Shown here piece after piece: positions 41,540 through 49,795 of a stretch of 64,000 nucleotides of DNA; the stretch's first letter is position 1, and each line of letters starts with the position of its first letter. The stretch is from Bacillus sp. EB600 (GTDB lineage Bacteria; Bacillota; Bacilli; Bacillales; Cytobacillaceae), in NCBI RefSeq assembly GCF_024494385.1, contig NZ_JAEVLT010000008.1:62001-126000 (forward strand). Direction: 5' to 3'. The notes beneath the pieces are model-generated. The model saw only the letters and a program-made list of their open reading frames with translations. It made no database searches and was not told the origin of the DNA. Position numbers and translations under genes: made by a program.

Positions 41540-41719
41540 TTAGTCGTTCACTACTACTACTTCTTTACCTTTGTATGTTCCACACGCTTTACAAACGCGG
41601 TGAGCAAGTTTCATTTCACCACAGTTAGGGCATGAAACCATACCAGGTACGTTTAATTTAAAATGAGTACGACGTTTTCTTTTTACAGTTTTAGATGTTC
41701 TTCTAGCAGGTACAGCCAT
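41540..41719 (-). CDS. rpmF: 50S ribosomal protein L32
   Basis: L32 is a small protein of the large ribosomal subunit. The 59 aa begin [19 protein letters not shown] and carry a zinc ribbon with Cys30, Cys33, Cys43 and Cys46 (CPNC and CKAC), so this is the zinc-binding type. The ATG follows AAGGAGGTGG. It is cotranscribed with ylbN, the common arrangement in bacteria. Confidence 0.97.
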   Translation of the reverse strand: MAVPARRTSKTVKRKRRTHFKLNVPGMVSCPNCGEMKLAHRVCKACGTYKGKEVVVVND

Positions 41720-41799
41720 TCTTCCCACCTCCTTAAGAGTATTAAGAAAGGAATGAAGATCAAGTATCCTTGTTCTTCACATACTTCTTTTGTTACCGA

Positions 41800-42324
41800 T
41801 TATGAATCGGAAGAATTATTTTCGTCAAAAAATTTTGCGAGTCCCGCGAGTCTAGGATCAATCTTGTGTGATTTGTCCTCTTCACGAATGACCTCCCAAT
41901 CTTTCCCGGATTGTGGAGCAGCATCTTCACTGTTGTCATCCTCACAAAACACTTGCATTGGCACCTCAAGTAAAAGTATTTCTCTAATGACAGGCATTAA
42001 ATCAATGACATCGCCTTTTACTTGATAGGCTTCCTCTTGAGCTTCAAAACCTGATGTCTGCAAGAGAAAAGTTTCAGTTGTTTCGACATTAATTGGAAGT
42101 TTAACATCTACTAATGTACGAGAACAAGGAAGGATCAAATGACCTTCTATTTTTAGATGGAATGTCACTTTTGTTGAACCAATATCAGCCCGTCCCGTTA
42201 TATGAATTGGCGATACATCACGGATAGTTGGATCATCTTGTTTGATCTCATCGACCCGAATGGTTTCATCAATCGGAAAATCCTTGTTTCGATATTTTTG
42301 CAACTGGCTTAATGTCCATTTCAA
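41800..42324 (-). CDS. ylbN: DUF177/YceD family protein YlbN
   Basis: YlbN belongs to the YceD family, which is almost always encoded before rpmF and is implicated in 23S rRNA accumulation. I start at the TTG at 42324 (MKWTLSQLQKYRNK, 174 aa) behind GAGGTG. Core features include the HITGRADIGSTKVTFHL and LILPCSRTLVDVKLP strands with the conserved Cys, and an acidic C-terminal half. It is preceded by the divergent small coat-like gene. Confidence 0.88.
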   Translation of the reverse strand: MKWTLSQLQKYRNKDFPIDETIRVDEIKQDDPTIRDVSPIHITGRADIGSTKVTFHLKIEGHLILPCSRTLVDVKLPINVETTETFLLQTSGFEAQEEAYQVKGDVIDLMPVIREILLLEVPMQVFCEDDNSEDAAPQSGKDWEVIREEDKSHKIDPRLAGLAKFFDENNSSDS

Positions 42325-42536
42325 TTGAATCACCTCAAGGCAACAAAGGTAATTATAGCCTCCTATAATATTTTTGTCAATGTATTTTCTTTACACCATC
42401 TGCTATGAATATTTTGGCTGCTTGGTGAGTTAATCCTTACTAGCATTCCCATTAATTACAAAACCAATCATTTTAAAAGCCAAATAGGGCAAATGCCTAT
42501 TTATGAAATAGAAAAGCTCTTTTGCGCCCTATTCAT

Positions 42537-42545
42537 CATAGTGTA
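42537..42545 (+). promoter_or_regulatory. Candidate mother-cell (SigK-type) -10 element
   Basis: CATAGTGTA fits CATANNNTA, the -10 pattern of SigK (and nearly SigE) promoters, 32 nt before the small Gly/Tyr/His-rich gene. I see no clear AC at the -35 spacing. The match is short and the call tentative. Confidence 0.35.
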
Positions 42546-42576
42546 TAAGGAAAAATAGAAAAAGAAGGTGAATGAA

Positions 42577-42777
42577 ATGTCCTATCCACAACAAATGGGA
42601 TACCCGGGCTACGGCATGGGAGGACAGTTTGGCGGAGGTATGCCATACTATCACGGTGGATTCTATGGTGGGTATCATGGTTGGCATCATCATTATGGTT
42701 ATCCATACTACCACCATCCTTATTATCCTGGTTACCCATACCACCACCATCATGGCTGGTACGGACAGCCATATTAA
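42577..42777 (+). CDS. Gly/Tyr/His-rich small protein, likely spore coat component
   Basis: This 66-residue protein begins MSYPQQMGYPGYGMGG behind GAAGGTG. It is about one quarter Tyr, one quarter Gly, with eleven His and several Pro, built from irregular PYYHHPYYPG-like and HHHHGW blocks. No catalytic domain or membrane segment is visible. Such compositions are typical of Bacillus spore coat and crust proteins that become cross-linked through Tyr, and a SigK-like -10 lies upstream. B. subtilis has no gene here between ylbN and ylbM as far as I recall. The coat role is inferred from composition and context. The GTG at 42568 is part of the ribosome site. Confidence 0.75.
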   Translation: MSYPQQMGYPGYGMGGQFGGGMPYYHGGFYGGYHGWHHHYGYPYYHHPYYPGYPYHHHHGWYGQPY

Positions 42778-42894
42778 TGAAAATCAAAGAAACAAGAGGC
42801 TGGTCATTTTTATGGCCAGTCTGTTACATGATTAAAAAAAGAGAAATTTTGTTATAATGTTTATACTTTTAAATCGTGCTATAGGAGGAACAAA

Positions 42895-44103
42895 ATGAAA
42901 GCTGTTGGCTTAGTCGTTGAATATAACCCTTTTCATAATGGACATGCCCACCATTTGGCTGCTGCAAAAGAGCAATCTGGAGCCGAAGTAGTTATTGCTG
43001 TGATGAGCGGGAATTTCCTGCAAAGAGGCGAGCCTGCTATTGTTTCAAAATGGCAGCGGACAAAAATGGCTCTACATGGAGGGGTTGATATCGTCCTTGA
43101 GCTTCCCTACATATTTGCTACACAAAAGGCAGAAACATTTTCAGATGGGGCTGTTTCCATTTTAGATGCAATTGGTTGTAACTCCTTATGTTTTGGCAGT
43201 GAGAATGGCGACATTTCTAATTTCTATAAAACAGTAGCGTTTATGGAAAATTCTCAAGAATCCTACCAGGCAAACATTAGAAAATACATAAAAACAGGAG
43301 TCAGCTATCCAAAAGCGCAGTCGTTATCCTTTGCGGAAATCAATCAATCCGAGGAGCTCGTCGATTTGTCAAAGCCAAACAACATTCTTGGATATCATTA
43401 TCTAAAAGCAATCATTTGTCAAAAAAGCCTAATGAGACCATTCACTGTAAAAAGAAAGAACGCTGATTATCATGATGAACATTTCTCTTCTGAACGGATA
43501 GCAAGTGCAACAAGTATAAGAAAAGCGTTGTTTTCTTCTGTGCAGCAAGAGGTATCTATAGATCGATTTGTTCCTGCCCAGACAAACTATTTGCTAACAG
43601 ATTATTTTAAGAAGTACGGTATTTTTCATCAATGGGAGAACTATTATCCATACTTGCAATTTCTTCTTCTTCAAAGCAAACCGAACGAGCTTAGAGAAAT
43701 TTATGAGGTAGAAGAAGGGATTGAAAACAGGCTCATAAAAGCTGCATTATCATCGAATTGTTTTCAAGAATTCATGGAAACAGTCAAAACAAAACGGTAT
43801 ACATGGACAAGAATTCAAAGAATTTGCCTGCATATTTTGACTAATACGAAGAAAAGCCAAATGATCTTTGAAAAACCTACCTATTTAAGATTGTTAGGGA
43901 TGACGGAAAATGGAAAACGATATTTAAATAAGATGAAAGCCCATTTGGGACTCCCGCTTGTTTCAAAGCTCTCATCTTACAAACATGAAGATATTTCCCC
44001 TGATATTAAAGCCGCTCGAGTTTACTCATGTGTACTGCCTGGTGATATGAGAGTAAAAAGCTTTAATCAGGAATACAAGCAGCCGCCTATCTTTTTAAAG
44101 TAA
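42895..44103 (+). CDS. tmcAL: tRNA(Met) cytidine acetate ligase TmcAL
   Basis: TmcAL (YlbM) uses acetate and ATP to form N4-acetylcytidine at the wobble base of elongator tRNA-Met. The nucleotidyltransferase-type N-terminus GLVVEYNPFHNGHAHHL carries the HxGH motif; VIAVMSGNFLQRGEPAI and LELPYIFATQKAE follow. It has 402 aa, full length. The ATG is preceded by ATAGGAGGAAC. It is a single gene on the plus strand, convergent with ylbL. Confidence 0.94.
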   Translation: MKAVGLVVEYNPFHNGHAHHLAAAKEQSGAEVVIAVMSGNFLQRGEPAIVSKWQRTKMALHGGVDIVLELPYIFATQKAETFSDGAVSILDAIGCNSLCFGSENGDISNFYKTVAFMENSQESYQANIRKYIKTGVSYPKAQSLSFAEINQSEELVDLSKPNNILGYHYLKAIICQKSLMRPFTVKRKNADYHDEHFSSERIASATSIRKALFSSVQQEVSIDRFVPAQTNYLLTDYFKKYGIFHQWENYYPYLQFLLLQSKPNELREIYEVEEGIENRLIKAALSSNCFQEFMETVKTKRYTWTRIQRICLHILTNTKKSQMIFEKPTYLRLLGMTENGKRYLNKMKAHLGLPLVSKLSSYKHEDISPDIKAARVYSCVLPGDMRVKSFNQEYKQPPIFLK

Positions 44104-44130
44104 AAAGGACGGCGGGCTGCCATCTTTTAC
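44104..44130 (-). terminator. Possible terminator between tmcAL and ylbL
   Basis: On the minus strand GATGGC and GCCGTC pair (one G-U) around a short loop and are followed by CTTTTTAC. The hairpin lies between the convergent stops, and its structure is weaker on the plus strand. Confidence 0.45.
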
Positions 44131-45146
44131 TTATTCGGTAATTTTTCCAAGTATGCTACTGCTTCATCAAATGTATCAACAGGTACTATTTTCATTTTCG
44201 AACCAATTTCATGGGCTGCCTTGAGAGCATCCCGGTAGTTGGAATTCTTCATACCATGCTCATTTGGCGCCAAAAAGATTTCCGCACCTGCTTTGTCTGC
44301 TGCCACGATCTTTTGCTCAATGCCTCCGATTGGTCCAACTGATCCGTCGACAGAGATGGTTCCAGTTCCAGCGATTTGCCGACCTTTAGTAAGATCATCT
44401 TTCGTAAGCTGGTTATAGATTTCAAGAGAAAACATTAATCCAGCAGATGGTCCTCCGATCTCGTCAGTGATTACTTTGACAGGGGGGTGAACAATAACTT
44501 CCTTGTCATCTACTAAAGAAATCCCTATCCCCACACGTTTTGGTCCCTGTTTAAATGGCTTCACTTTAATTTTAACATTATTGGTTTGCTGCTTTCTTGA
44601 GTAGGTGAAGGTTACTTCTTCTCCTGATTTTTTTGTACGGACATAATCCATAAATTCGCTGGAGGAAGAAAATGTCTGTCCATCAACTTTAAAAATTCGA
44701 TCTCCTGCCTTTAGCTTTCCAAAGGCGGGCATTTTCGGAATCACGTTTAAAACATAAATACCATTATATTTATAGGTAACAGGCAAACCTGCCTTATGGT
44801 AGGCAACATCAGTGGCATTTAGTTTGGCATCTTTCATAAGATACAGCTGCCTGACCGTATATTCTTCCTCTGTTTCCGTTTGGTTTAATATTTGATTGAC
44901 TGGATATATCTCTTCGTATTTGCTTATTTTAGCCGCCGCGTAGGAGTATATATTAGCCCTTCCCATTCTCACCGTCGTTAACATAAAATTTCCTTTCTCC
45001 TTATAGCCGTTTTTAACGGTTATAATAGGTTCAAGCTCCTTCGCCATCCCTGGCTTTGATATATAATATGGCAGCGAATAAAATACTGCAGCAATTAGAA
45101 CAAGGGTTAGAACAAACCCTGAACTGACATAAAGCTTTTTGCGCAT
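44127..45146 (-). CDS. ylbL: PDZ-Lon family serine protease YlbL
   Basis: This is a membrane-anchored protease with an N-terminal membrane segment (MRKKLYVSSGFVLTLVLIAAV), a PDZ domain (about residues 120-200, YVLNVIPKMPAFGKLKAGD) and a Lon-type S16 domain. The catalytic Ser is in the EIGGPSAGLMFSLEI motif and the Lys follows in GGIEQKIVAADKAG. In B. subtilis YlbL acts in degrading the SOS-induced division inhibitor YneA. I start at the ATG at 45146 (339 aa), with an AAGGAG site 11 nt before it. Confidence 0.92.
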   Translation of the reverse strand: MRKKLYVSSGFVLTLVLIAAVFYSLPYYISKPGMAKELEPIITVKNGYKEKGNFMLTTVRMGRANIYSYAAAKISKYEEIYPVNQILNQTETEEEYTVRQLYLMKDAKLNATDVAYHKAGLPVTYKYNGIYVLNVIPKMPAFGKLKAGDRIFKVDGQTFSSSSEFMDYVRTKKSGEEVTFTYSRKQQTNNVKIKVKPFKQGPKRVGIGISLVDDKEVIVHPPVKVITDEIGGPSAGLMFSLEIYNQLTKDDLTKGRQIAGTGTISVDGSVGPIGGIEQKIVAADKAGAEIFLAPNEHGMKNSNYRDALKAAHEIGSKMKIVPVDTFDEAVAYLEKLPNK

Positions 45147-45154
45147 TGTGAAAA

Positions 45155-45934
45155 CTACTCCTTCCAATTATCAATAGCTGTTTTAATATCCTTGATGTAC
45201 TTTCTTGTTTCTTCTTCTCCAACAGCAATGATATCCTCAATATTGGTGAAGGCACGTGAGCTGAAATTTTCGACAGGTGGGCGGATCATAAAATCAGAAG
45301 CAATTTCCCGATTAACGACAATCTCCGTTTGCATAATATCAATACTTTGCATAATCACATCATAAATAGAAGTAATTTCCGCATTACGCTTGACCCGAGA
45401 TACATCAACCGCAATAACAATATCCGACCCCATTTCCTTGGCAACAGTTACAGGAACACGATCTGCAACGCCGCCATCTACTAAAATCCTGCCATTATAT
45501 TTTTCAGGAACAAAAATCCCTGGAATCGATATACTTGCCCTTACCGCATTAGCGATTGGTCCTTCTTTAAATACAACCTTCTCGCCTGTCAATAAATCCG
45601 TCGCCACCACACCGACCGGTAACGAAAGATCTTCAATATTTTTACCATGTGTAAAAACTTTAATAAATTCCTTCAATCTTTTACCTGTAATAAAGCCCAT
45701 TTTCGGAACTGTAAAATCGAGATAAAACTTCCGTTTAAATGCTCCCGATAATTTATAGAGGTGTTCCATTTCAATCCCCACTCCATAAAAGCAAGCTACA
45801 AGTGCACCCATACTGCTTCCGGCAATAAGATCAATCGGGATCCCTTCTTCTATTAATACTTTAATGGCACCGAGATGGGCAAATCCCCGTGCACCGCCTG
45901 AGCCAAGGGCCAACCCTACTTTTGGACGACTCAC
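45155..45934 (-). CDS. ylbK: Patatin-like phospholipase/esterase YlbK
   Basis: This is a cytoplasmic serine hydrolase of the patatin family (bacterial RssA-like). The oxyanion loop LGSGGARGFAHLGA, the nucleophile elbow AGSSMGAL and the catalytic Asp in DGGVADRVP are all intact, so the Ser-Asp dyad is complete. I start at the GTG at 45934 (MSRPKVGLALG, 259 aa) behind GGGGGAG. The substrate is unknown. It lies 8 nt before the ylbL start, so the two are likely cotranscribed. Confidence 0.9.
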   Translation of the reverse strand: MSRPKVGLALGSGGARGFAHLGAIKVLIEEGIPIDLIAGSSMGALVACFYGVGIEMEHLYKLSGAFKRKFYLDFTVPKMGFITGKRLKEFIKVFTHGKNIEDLSLPVGVVATDLLTGEKVVFKEGPIANAVRASISIPGIFVPEKYNGRILVDGGVADRVPVTVAKEMGSDIVIAVDVSRVKRNAEITSIYDVIMQSIDIMQTEIVVNREIASDFMIRPPVENFSSRAFTNIEDIIAVGEEETRKYIKDIKTAIDNWKE

Positions 45935-46184
45935 TTTCTTCTCTCCCCCTCTATCTTTCACCAATCAATTAACTATTTATGTTAAAAGCGACTACGGTTA
46001 TTGTTTTTCAAGTAAAAAAGCGATTGTGGAAAAGGAAACCTCTCCAATCATATGGTCTATTTTCTTTCTCTATGAGTATATTGTGTTATACGAGGACAAG
46101 GAGTATTGATACTGCACTAAAAAAAACATCTTCTTTATATTGATTTTATCTACTTACGCAGGCGTTGGGAAGGAGGTATTTTTA

Positions 46185-47396
46185 TTGCTTCAATCTAAAT
46201 TAAAAACCATCTTCTTGTCTGTTTCGGTTACAGTGTTGGCGGTTTCACTCATCTTATTTCCACAGGAGTCCTTTGAGGCTTCTATTCGTGGCCTAAATAT
46301 GTGGTGGAAAATTGTTTTCCCCGCTCTTTTGCCTTTTTTCATTGTTTCAGAGATGTTAATTGGCTTAGGCGTTGTTACGTTCATTGGTGTCCTGTTAGAA
46401 CCCCTCATGCGACCTTTATTTAAAGTTCCCGGTGTCGGCGGTTTTGTTTTGGCAATGGGGATGGCATCTGGCTTTCCTGCAGGTGCAAAACTGACTGCAA
46501 GACTCAGGCAGGAAGGACAAGTAACGCAAATTGAAGCTGAAAGACTTGTTTCCTTTACCAATTCCTCTAATCCGATCTTTATTTTTGGAGCTGTTTCAGT
46601 CGGCTTCTTTCAAAACCCTAAGTTAGGTGTTATTTTTGCTGTATCACATTATTTAGGAAACATTTGTGTTGGAATCATTATGAGATTTTACGGCAAAGGG
46701 GATAGTGAAAAACAAACCAACCAGAAAAAGAAATTTCACCTTCGAAATGCCTTTTCAATTTTGCATCAGACAAGGTTAAAAGATAATCGGCCAATTGGCA
46801 AGCTTTTAGGAGATGCTGTTACATCATCGATTCAAACCCTCTTAATGATCGGCGGTTTTATCATCATGTTTTCAGTTTTGAACAAGATGCTTTACCATTT
46901 ACATATTACGGAACTACTTGCAAAAGCAGTTGAATTACTGCTAGCTGCCTTGTCCTTTCCAAAATCATTAAGCATTCCATTTGTTTCCGGTCTATTTGAA
47001 ATCACACTTGGAAGCCAACTAACAAGTAAGGTTCAGGCTGCTACACTCCTCCAACAAGTCATCATCACCAGTTTTATCCTTGGTTTCAATGGCTTTAGCG
47101 TTCATGCACAGGTTGCAAGTATTTTAGCCCAAACTGATATCCGCTTTCGTCCTTTTTTCTTTGCTAGATTACTACATGGTCTACTTGCGGGCATAATTGC
47201 TTTTTTGCTATGGAAACCATTATCAGAAAAATTTTTTCAATCAGAGATTATTCCAAATATACTTCCAGTCAGCCTTTTTGATGATCGCTTTTGGCTCGAA
47301 AGCTTTTATGACACGATGATTCAAATAGGCCCGCTAATCACCATTTTTGCGCTCATTTTTTACACACTTATCTTAACTTTTCGGTTAAAAAAGTAA
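46185..47396 (+). CDS. ylbJ: Sporulation integral membrane protein YlbJ
   Basis: YlbJ is a polytopic membrane protein required for normal spore cortex formation in B. subtilis, where it is made under SigE. It resembles the nucleoside-recognition (Gate) family, with two related halves: LNMWWKIVFPALLPFFIVSEML near the start and GLFEITLGSQLTSK in the second half. I start at the TTG at 46185 (403 aa) behind AAGGAGG; the frame is open 15 codons further up. It is transcribed opposite to ylbK. Confidence 0.9.
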   Translation: MLQSKLKTIFLSVSVTVLAVSLILFPQESFEASIRGLNMWWKIVFPALLPFFIVSEMLIGLGVVTFIGVLLEPLMRPLFKVPGVGGFVLAMGMASGFPAGAKLTARLRQEGQVTQIEAERLVSFTNSSNPIFIFGAVSVGFFQNPKLGVIFAVSHYLGNICVGIIMRFYGKGDSEKQTNQKKKFHLRNAFSILHQTRLKDNRPIGKLLGDAVTSSIQTLLMIGGFIIMFSVLNKMLYHLHITELLAKAVELLLAALSFPKSLSIPFVSGLFEITLGSQLTSKVQAATLLQQVIITSFILGFNGFSVHAQVASILAQTDIRFRPFFFARLLHGLLAGIIAFLLWKPLSEKFFQSEIIPNILPVSLFDDRFWLESFYDTMIQIGPLITIFALIFYTLILTFRLKK

Positions 47397-47400
47397 GAAA

Positions 47401-47424
47401 GAGCCGGGCATACTGTCCCGGCTT
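47401..47424. terminator. Hairpin between ylbJ and coaD
   Basis: AGCCGGG and CCCGGCT (47402-47423) pair around CATACTGT between the two convergent stops. The flanking A/T runs are short, so termination may be modest in either direction. Confidence 0.6.
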
Positions 47425-47426
47425 CC

Positions 47427-47927
<501 letters not shown>

Positions 47928-48488
47928 CTACCCTTCTGTTCCTTTTATATAAATTGTGATAGCGATAATCCCGTACTTCTCGTGTTTTATTTGCGTTAAT
48001 CCCCCGATTGAAGACGGCAGTACTACTTCATGACTATGTTCGCACACAATCATACTCCCATTATGTACTAACATATGTTGGTCCATTTTTTCCATTAAAC
48101 TGACTAGCTGTCGTTGCTTATATGGTGGATCTAAAAAGATAAAATCAAATGAGATTTCTCTTTTCATTAGGGCTTTTAAAGCACGGTCAGCATCATTTCG
48201 ATAAACTTCCGTTTTTTCTTCAAGTTGGCAGGTACTGATGTTTTCACGGATCGTTTGAATCGCTTTGTGATCTCGATCAATAAAAATAGCCTTATCCAAT
48301 CCTCTGCTTACAGCCTCAATGCCCAATCCTCCGCTTCCCGCAAAGAGGTCGAGAGCCATTCCCCCATCAAAATACGGCCCAATCATATTAAAGATTGCTT
48401 CTTTCACCTTGTCTGTTGTTGGTCTAGTCGTATTGCCCGGAACTGCTCTAAGGGCTCTTCCTTTACAAGTACCTGAAACTACTCTCAC
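47928..48488 (-). CDS. rsmD: 16S rRNA (guanine(966)-N2)-methyltransferase RsmD (YlbH)
   Basis: RsmD methylates G966 of 16S rRNA. The SAM motif LDLFAGSGGLGIEAVSRG and the catalytic DPPY motif in FIFLDPPYKQR are intact. I prefer the GTG at 48488 (MRVVSGTCKGRALRAVP, 186 aa), behind GGTGA; ten more codons are open upstream. It forms an operon with coaD. The candidate csfG RNA lies upstream on the other strand. Confidence 0.92.
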   Translation of the reverse strand: MRVVSGTCKGRALRAVPGNTTRPTTDKVKEAIFNMIGPYFDGGMALDLFAGSGGLGIEAVSRGLDKAIFIDRDHKAIQTIRENISTCQLEEKTEVYRNDADRALKALMKREISFDFIFLDPPYKQRQLVSLMEKMDQHMLVHNGSMIVCEHSHEVVLPSSIGGLTQIKHEKYGIIAITIYIKGTEG

Positions 48489-48636
48489 TTTAATCACCAC
48501 AATATCACAAAATTCCATTTTCTTTCCTATCCTAACATATTCCCATTCTTTACGACAAATATAAACATAATAATCTTTATTAAAACTTTGCTTACTGTAG
48601 AAAATACCGGTTGCTAGAAAATTTATTTAAAAAAGG

Positions 48637-48665
48637 GTATAAGCACTTTTTTTATGGAAATAATG
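48637..48665 (+). promoter_or_regulatory. Forespore (SigF/SigG-type) promoter of csfG
   Basis: GTATA (48637-48641) as -35 and GGAAATAATG (48656-48665) as -10 are separated by 14 nt. Both closely match GYATA and GGNNANANT, the SigF/SigG pattern. Transcription would start near 48671, exactly at the first RNA hairpin. Confidence 0.72.
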
Positions 48666-48670
48666 TAAGT

Positions 48671-48821
48671 AACAACATCAATTCGAGGATGTTGTTGCCA
48701 ACCGCGGAGAAGACTTACGTTTCCCCATAAGTTCTTCCTCCGGTTTCTCCTCTCCCTTTGCCTTCTTTCCTTTGTCAAGGATATAGAAGGACCCTGCAGA
48801 GTTTCTCTGCGGGGTTTTTTT
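48671..48821 (+). ncRNA. csfG: Forespore small RNA CsfG (candidate)
   Basis: In B. subtilis a sporulation-specific RNA, CsfG, made by SigF and SigG, is encoded between ylbG and ylbH (rsmD). The same gap here has a forespore promoter and a 9-bp 5' hairpin AACAACATC/GATGTTGTT (48671-48697). A pyrimidine-rich middle follows with CCTCC and CTCCTCTCCC stretches complementary to ribosome-binding sites, then a strong plus-strand terminator. The length is about 150 nt and no reading frame is seen. Identity rests on synteny plus signals and I could not align it to known CsfG. Confidence 0.75.
48792..48821 (+). terminator. Intrinsic terminator of the csfG RNA
   Basis: CCCTGCAGAG and CTCTGCGGGG pair over 10 bp (one G-U) around TTT and are followed by seven T residues on the plus strand. 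No plus-strand protein gene precedes it, which itself argues for a small RNA. Confidence 0.9.
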
Positions 48822-48826
48822 AATTT

Positions 48827-48855
48827 AAAGTGGAAGCGCCCGCTTAGCGATATAA
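48827..48855 (+). repeat. Dispersed intergenic repeat, copy R5 (truncated)
   Basis: Only the left part remains: AAAGTGGAAGCGCCCGCTTAG then CGA, after which the sequence turns AT-rich. It lies just after the csfG terminator. The match to the family is about 25 bases, so it is a decayed or partial copy. Confidence 0.6.
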
Positions 48856-48861
48856 AATTTT

Positions 48862-48893
48862 TTTATTAAAAAAATGAGAGCACCTGTGGCTCT
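48862..48893 (-). terminator. Intrinsic terminator of ylbG
   Basis: GAGAGC and GCTCTC (48875-48893) pair around CACAGGT, followed by ATTTTTTTAA on the minus strand, directly after the ylbG stop. Confidence 0.85.
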
Positions 48894-48896
48894 CAC

Positions 48897-49172
48897 TTAT
48901 ATTCCCATCTTATAATCGTATTCTTTTGCTTTATCAGGGATAGAATTTTCATATTCTACTTTTAAAAAAGGCTTATAGGATGGTTCTACTTTTTTTACAA
49001 AGGAATAAGAATTTAGCTTTTCCATAATCCCTGACAATTCCTCTTGATTGCAATACATGACAACATACTTCAACTTCTTAGAAACATAATGAACATTGCC
49101 AAAACGTCTTAGCATTTTGGCTTGCTTCAATGAGTATAGCCAAACAACCAATCCCTGTCTCTGATTCAACAT
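48897..49172 (-). CDS. ylbG: DUF2129 family protein YlbG
   Basis: YlbG is a small cytosolic protein of unknown function, conserved in Bacilli. The 91 aa start [19 protein letters not shown] behind GAAGGGGAAAGG and include [21 protein letters not shown], the core of DUF2129, with an alpha/beta ferredoxin-like pattern. It lies between ylbF and the csfG/rsmD region, exactly as in B. subtilis. Confidence 0.88.
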   Translation of the reverse strand: MLNQRQGLVVWLYSLKQAKMLRRFGNVHYVSKKLKYVVMYCNQEELSGIMEKLNSYSFVKKVEPSYKPFLKVEYENSIPDKAKEYDYKMGI

Positions 49173-49257
49173 ACCTTTCCCCTTCAATACATATCATTTT
49201 AAATAAGTCTAGCATATAAAAAAGTGAATATACAAACAATTCCTCTATTCCGCTTAA

Positions 49258-49284
49258 CAAAAAAGAGTCGAACGGCCCTTTTAT
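49258..49284 (-). terminator. Possible terminator of ylbF
   Basis: AAAGGG and CTCTTT pair (one G-U) around CCGTTCGA, followed by TTTTGTT on the minus strand. It sits 10 nt after the ylbF stop. The stem is weak. Confidence 0.5.
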
Positions 49285-49293
49285 TCAGCCAAT

Positions 49294-49740
49294 TTATGCA
49301 GAACAACTGCAGCTGCCGCCGCTTCCACAGCCCCCACCACAGCTTGAACCTGTATCAAAGAATGGATTTCCGGTTGGAACCTTAATATGCTTCGAAACAG
49401 CTCCACCTAGTTGGACACTTACTTCGTCTAATAAACTTTGCAGATTATTTTCGGCAACTCGAAACTCCGCAACACAGGAATCCAAATCCATTTCCCGTTT
49501 GCTTTCCCTAATTTGGATCATTACCCTTTTGTGATCGGGATGATATTTACCAAACCGCTGAACTTCTTCATACAATTCCTTTAGACTTACAAAATGGTTA
49601 ATTTTCCTTTGGGATTCTTCATTGTTCTTAAGTTTATATAGGCAAATTCGATATTGTTCTGCAACATCGGATTTTAAAATCATTTTTGCTAATTTTTCTG
49701 CATGCTCTACTAGTACTACTCTTTCAGATGTAGCAAGCAT
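49294..49740 (-). CDS. ylbF: YlbF, RNase Y specificity (Y-complex) protein
   Basis: YlbF forms a complex with YmcA and YaaT that directs RNase Y to operon mRNAs and affects competence, biofilm and sporulation. The 148-residue helical DUF964 protein starts MLATSERVVLVEHAEKLA behind GGAGGTGA. Cys residues are at 33, 89, 134, 138, 144 and 146; the C-terminal SSCGGGCGSGGSCSCSA is the Cys tail that contributes to Fe-S cluster binding of the complex. It lies upstream of ylbG as expected. Confidence 0.92.
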   Translation of the reverse strand: MLATSERVVLVEHAEKLAKMILKSDVAEQYRICLYKLKNNEESQRKINHFVSLKELYEEVQRFGKYHPDHKRVMIQIRESKREMDLDSCVAEFRVAENNLQSLLDEVSVQLGGAVSKHIKVPTGNPFFDTGSSCGGGCGSGGSCSCSA

Positions 49741-49795
49741 ATCGCTCACCTCCATTCAATATTTTACCATGAACAGAGGTTTAAAGCGAAGTTTT

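Noticed and set aside
42529-42787. Minus-strand reading frames opposite the Gly/Tyr/His-rich gene
   Set aside because: They are mirror frames of a repetitive coding sequence; no ribosome site, and the plus frame has a good site and start.
49078-49260. Possible 60-residue protein upstream of ylbG
   Set aside because: It overlaps ylbG in another frame and has no ribosome site or family resemblance.
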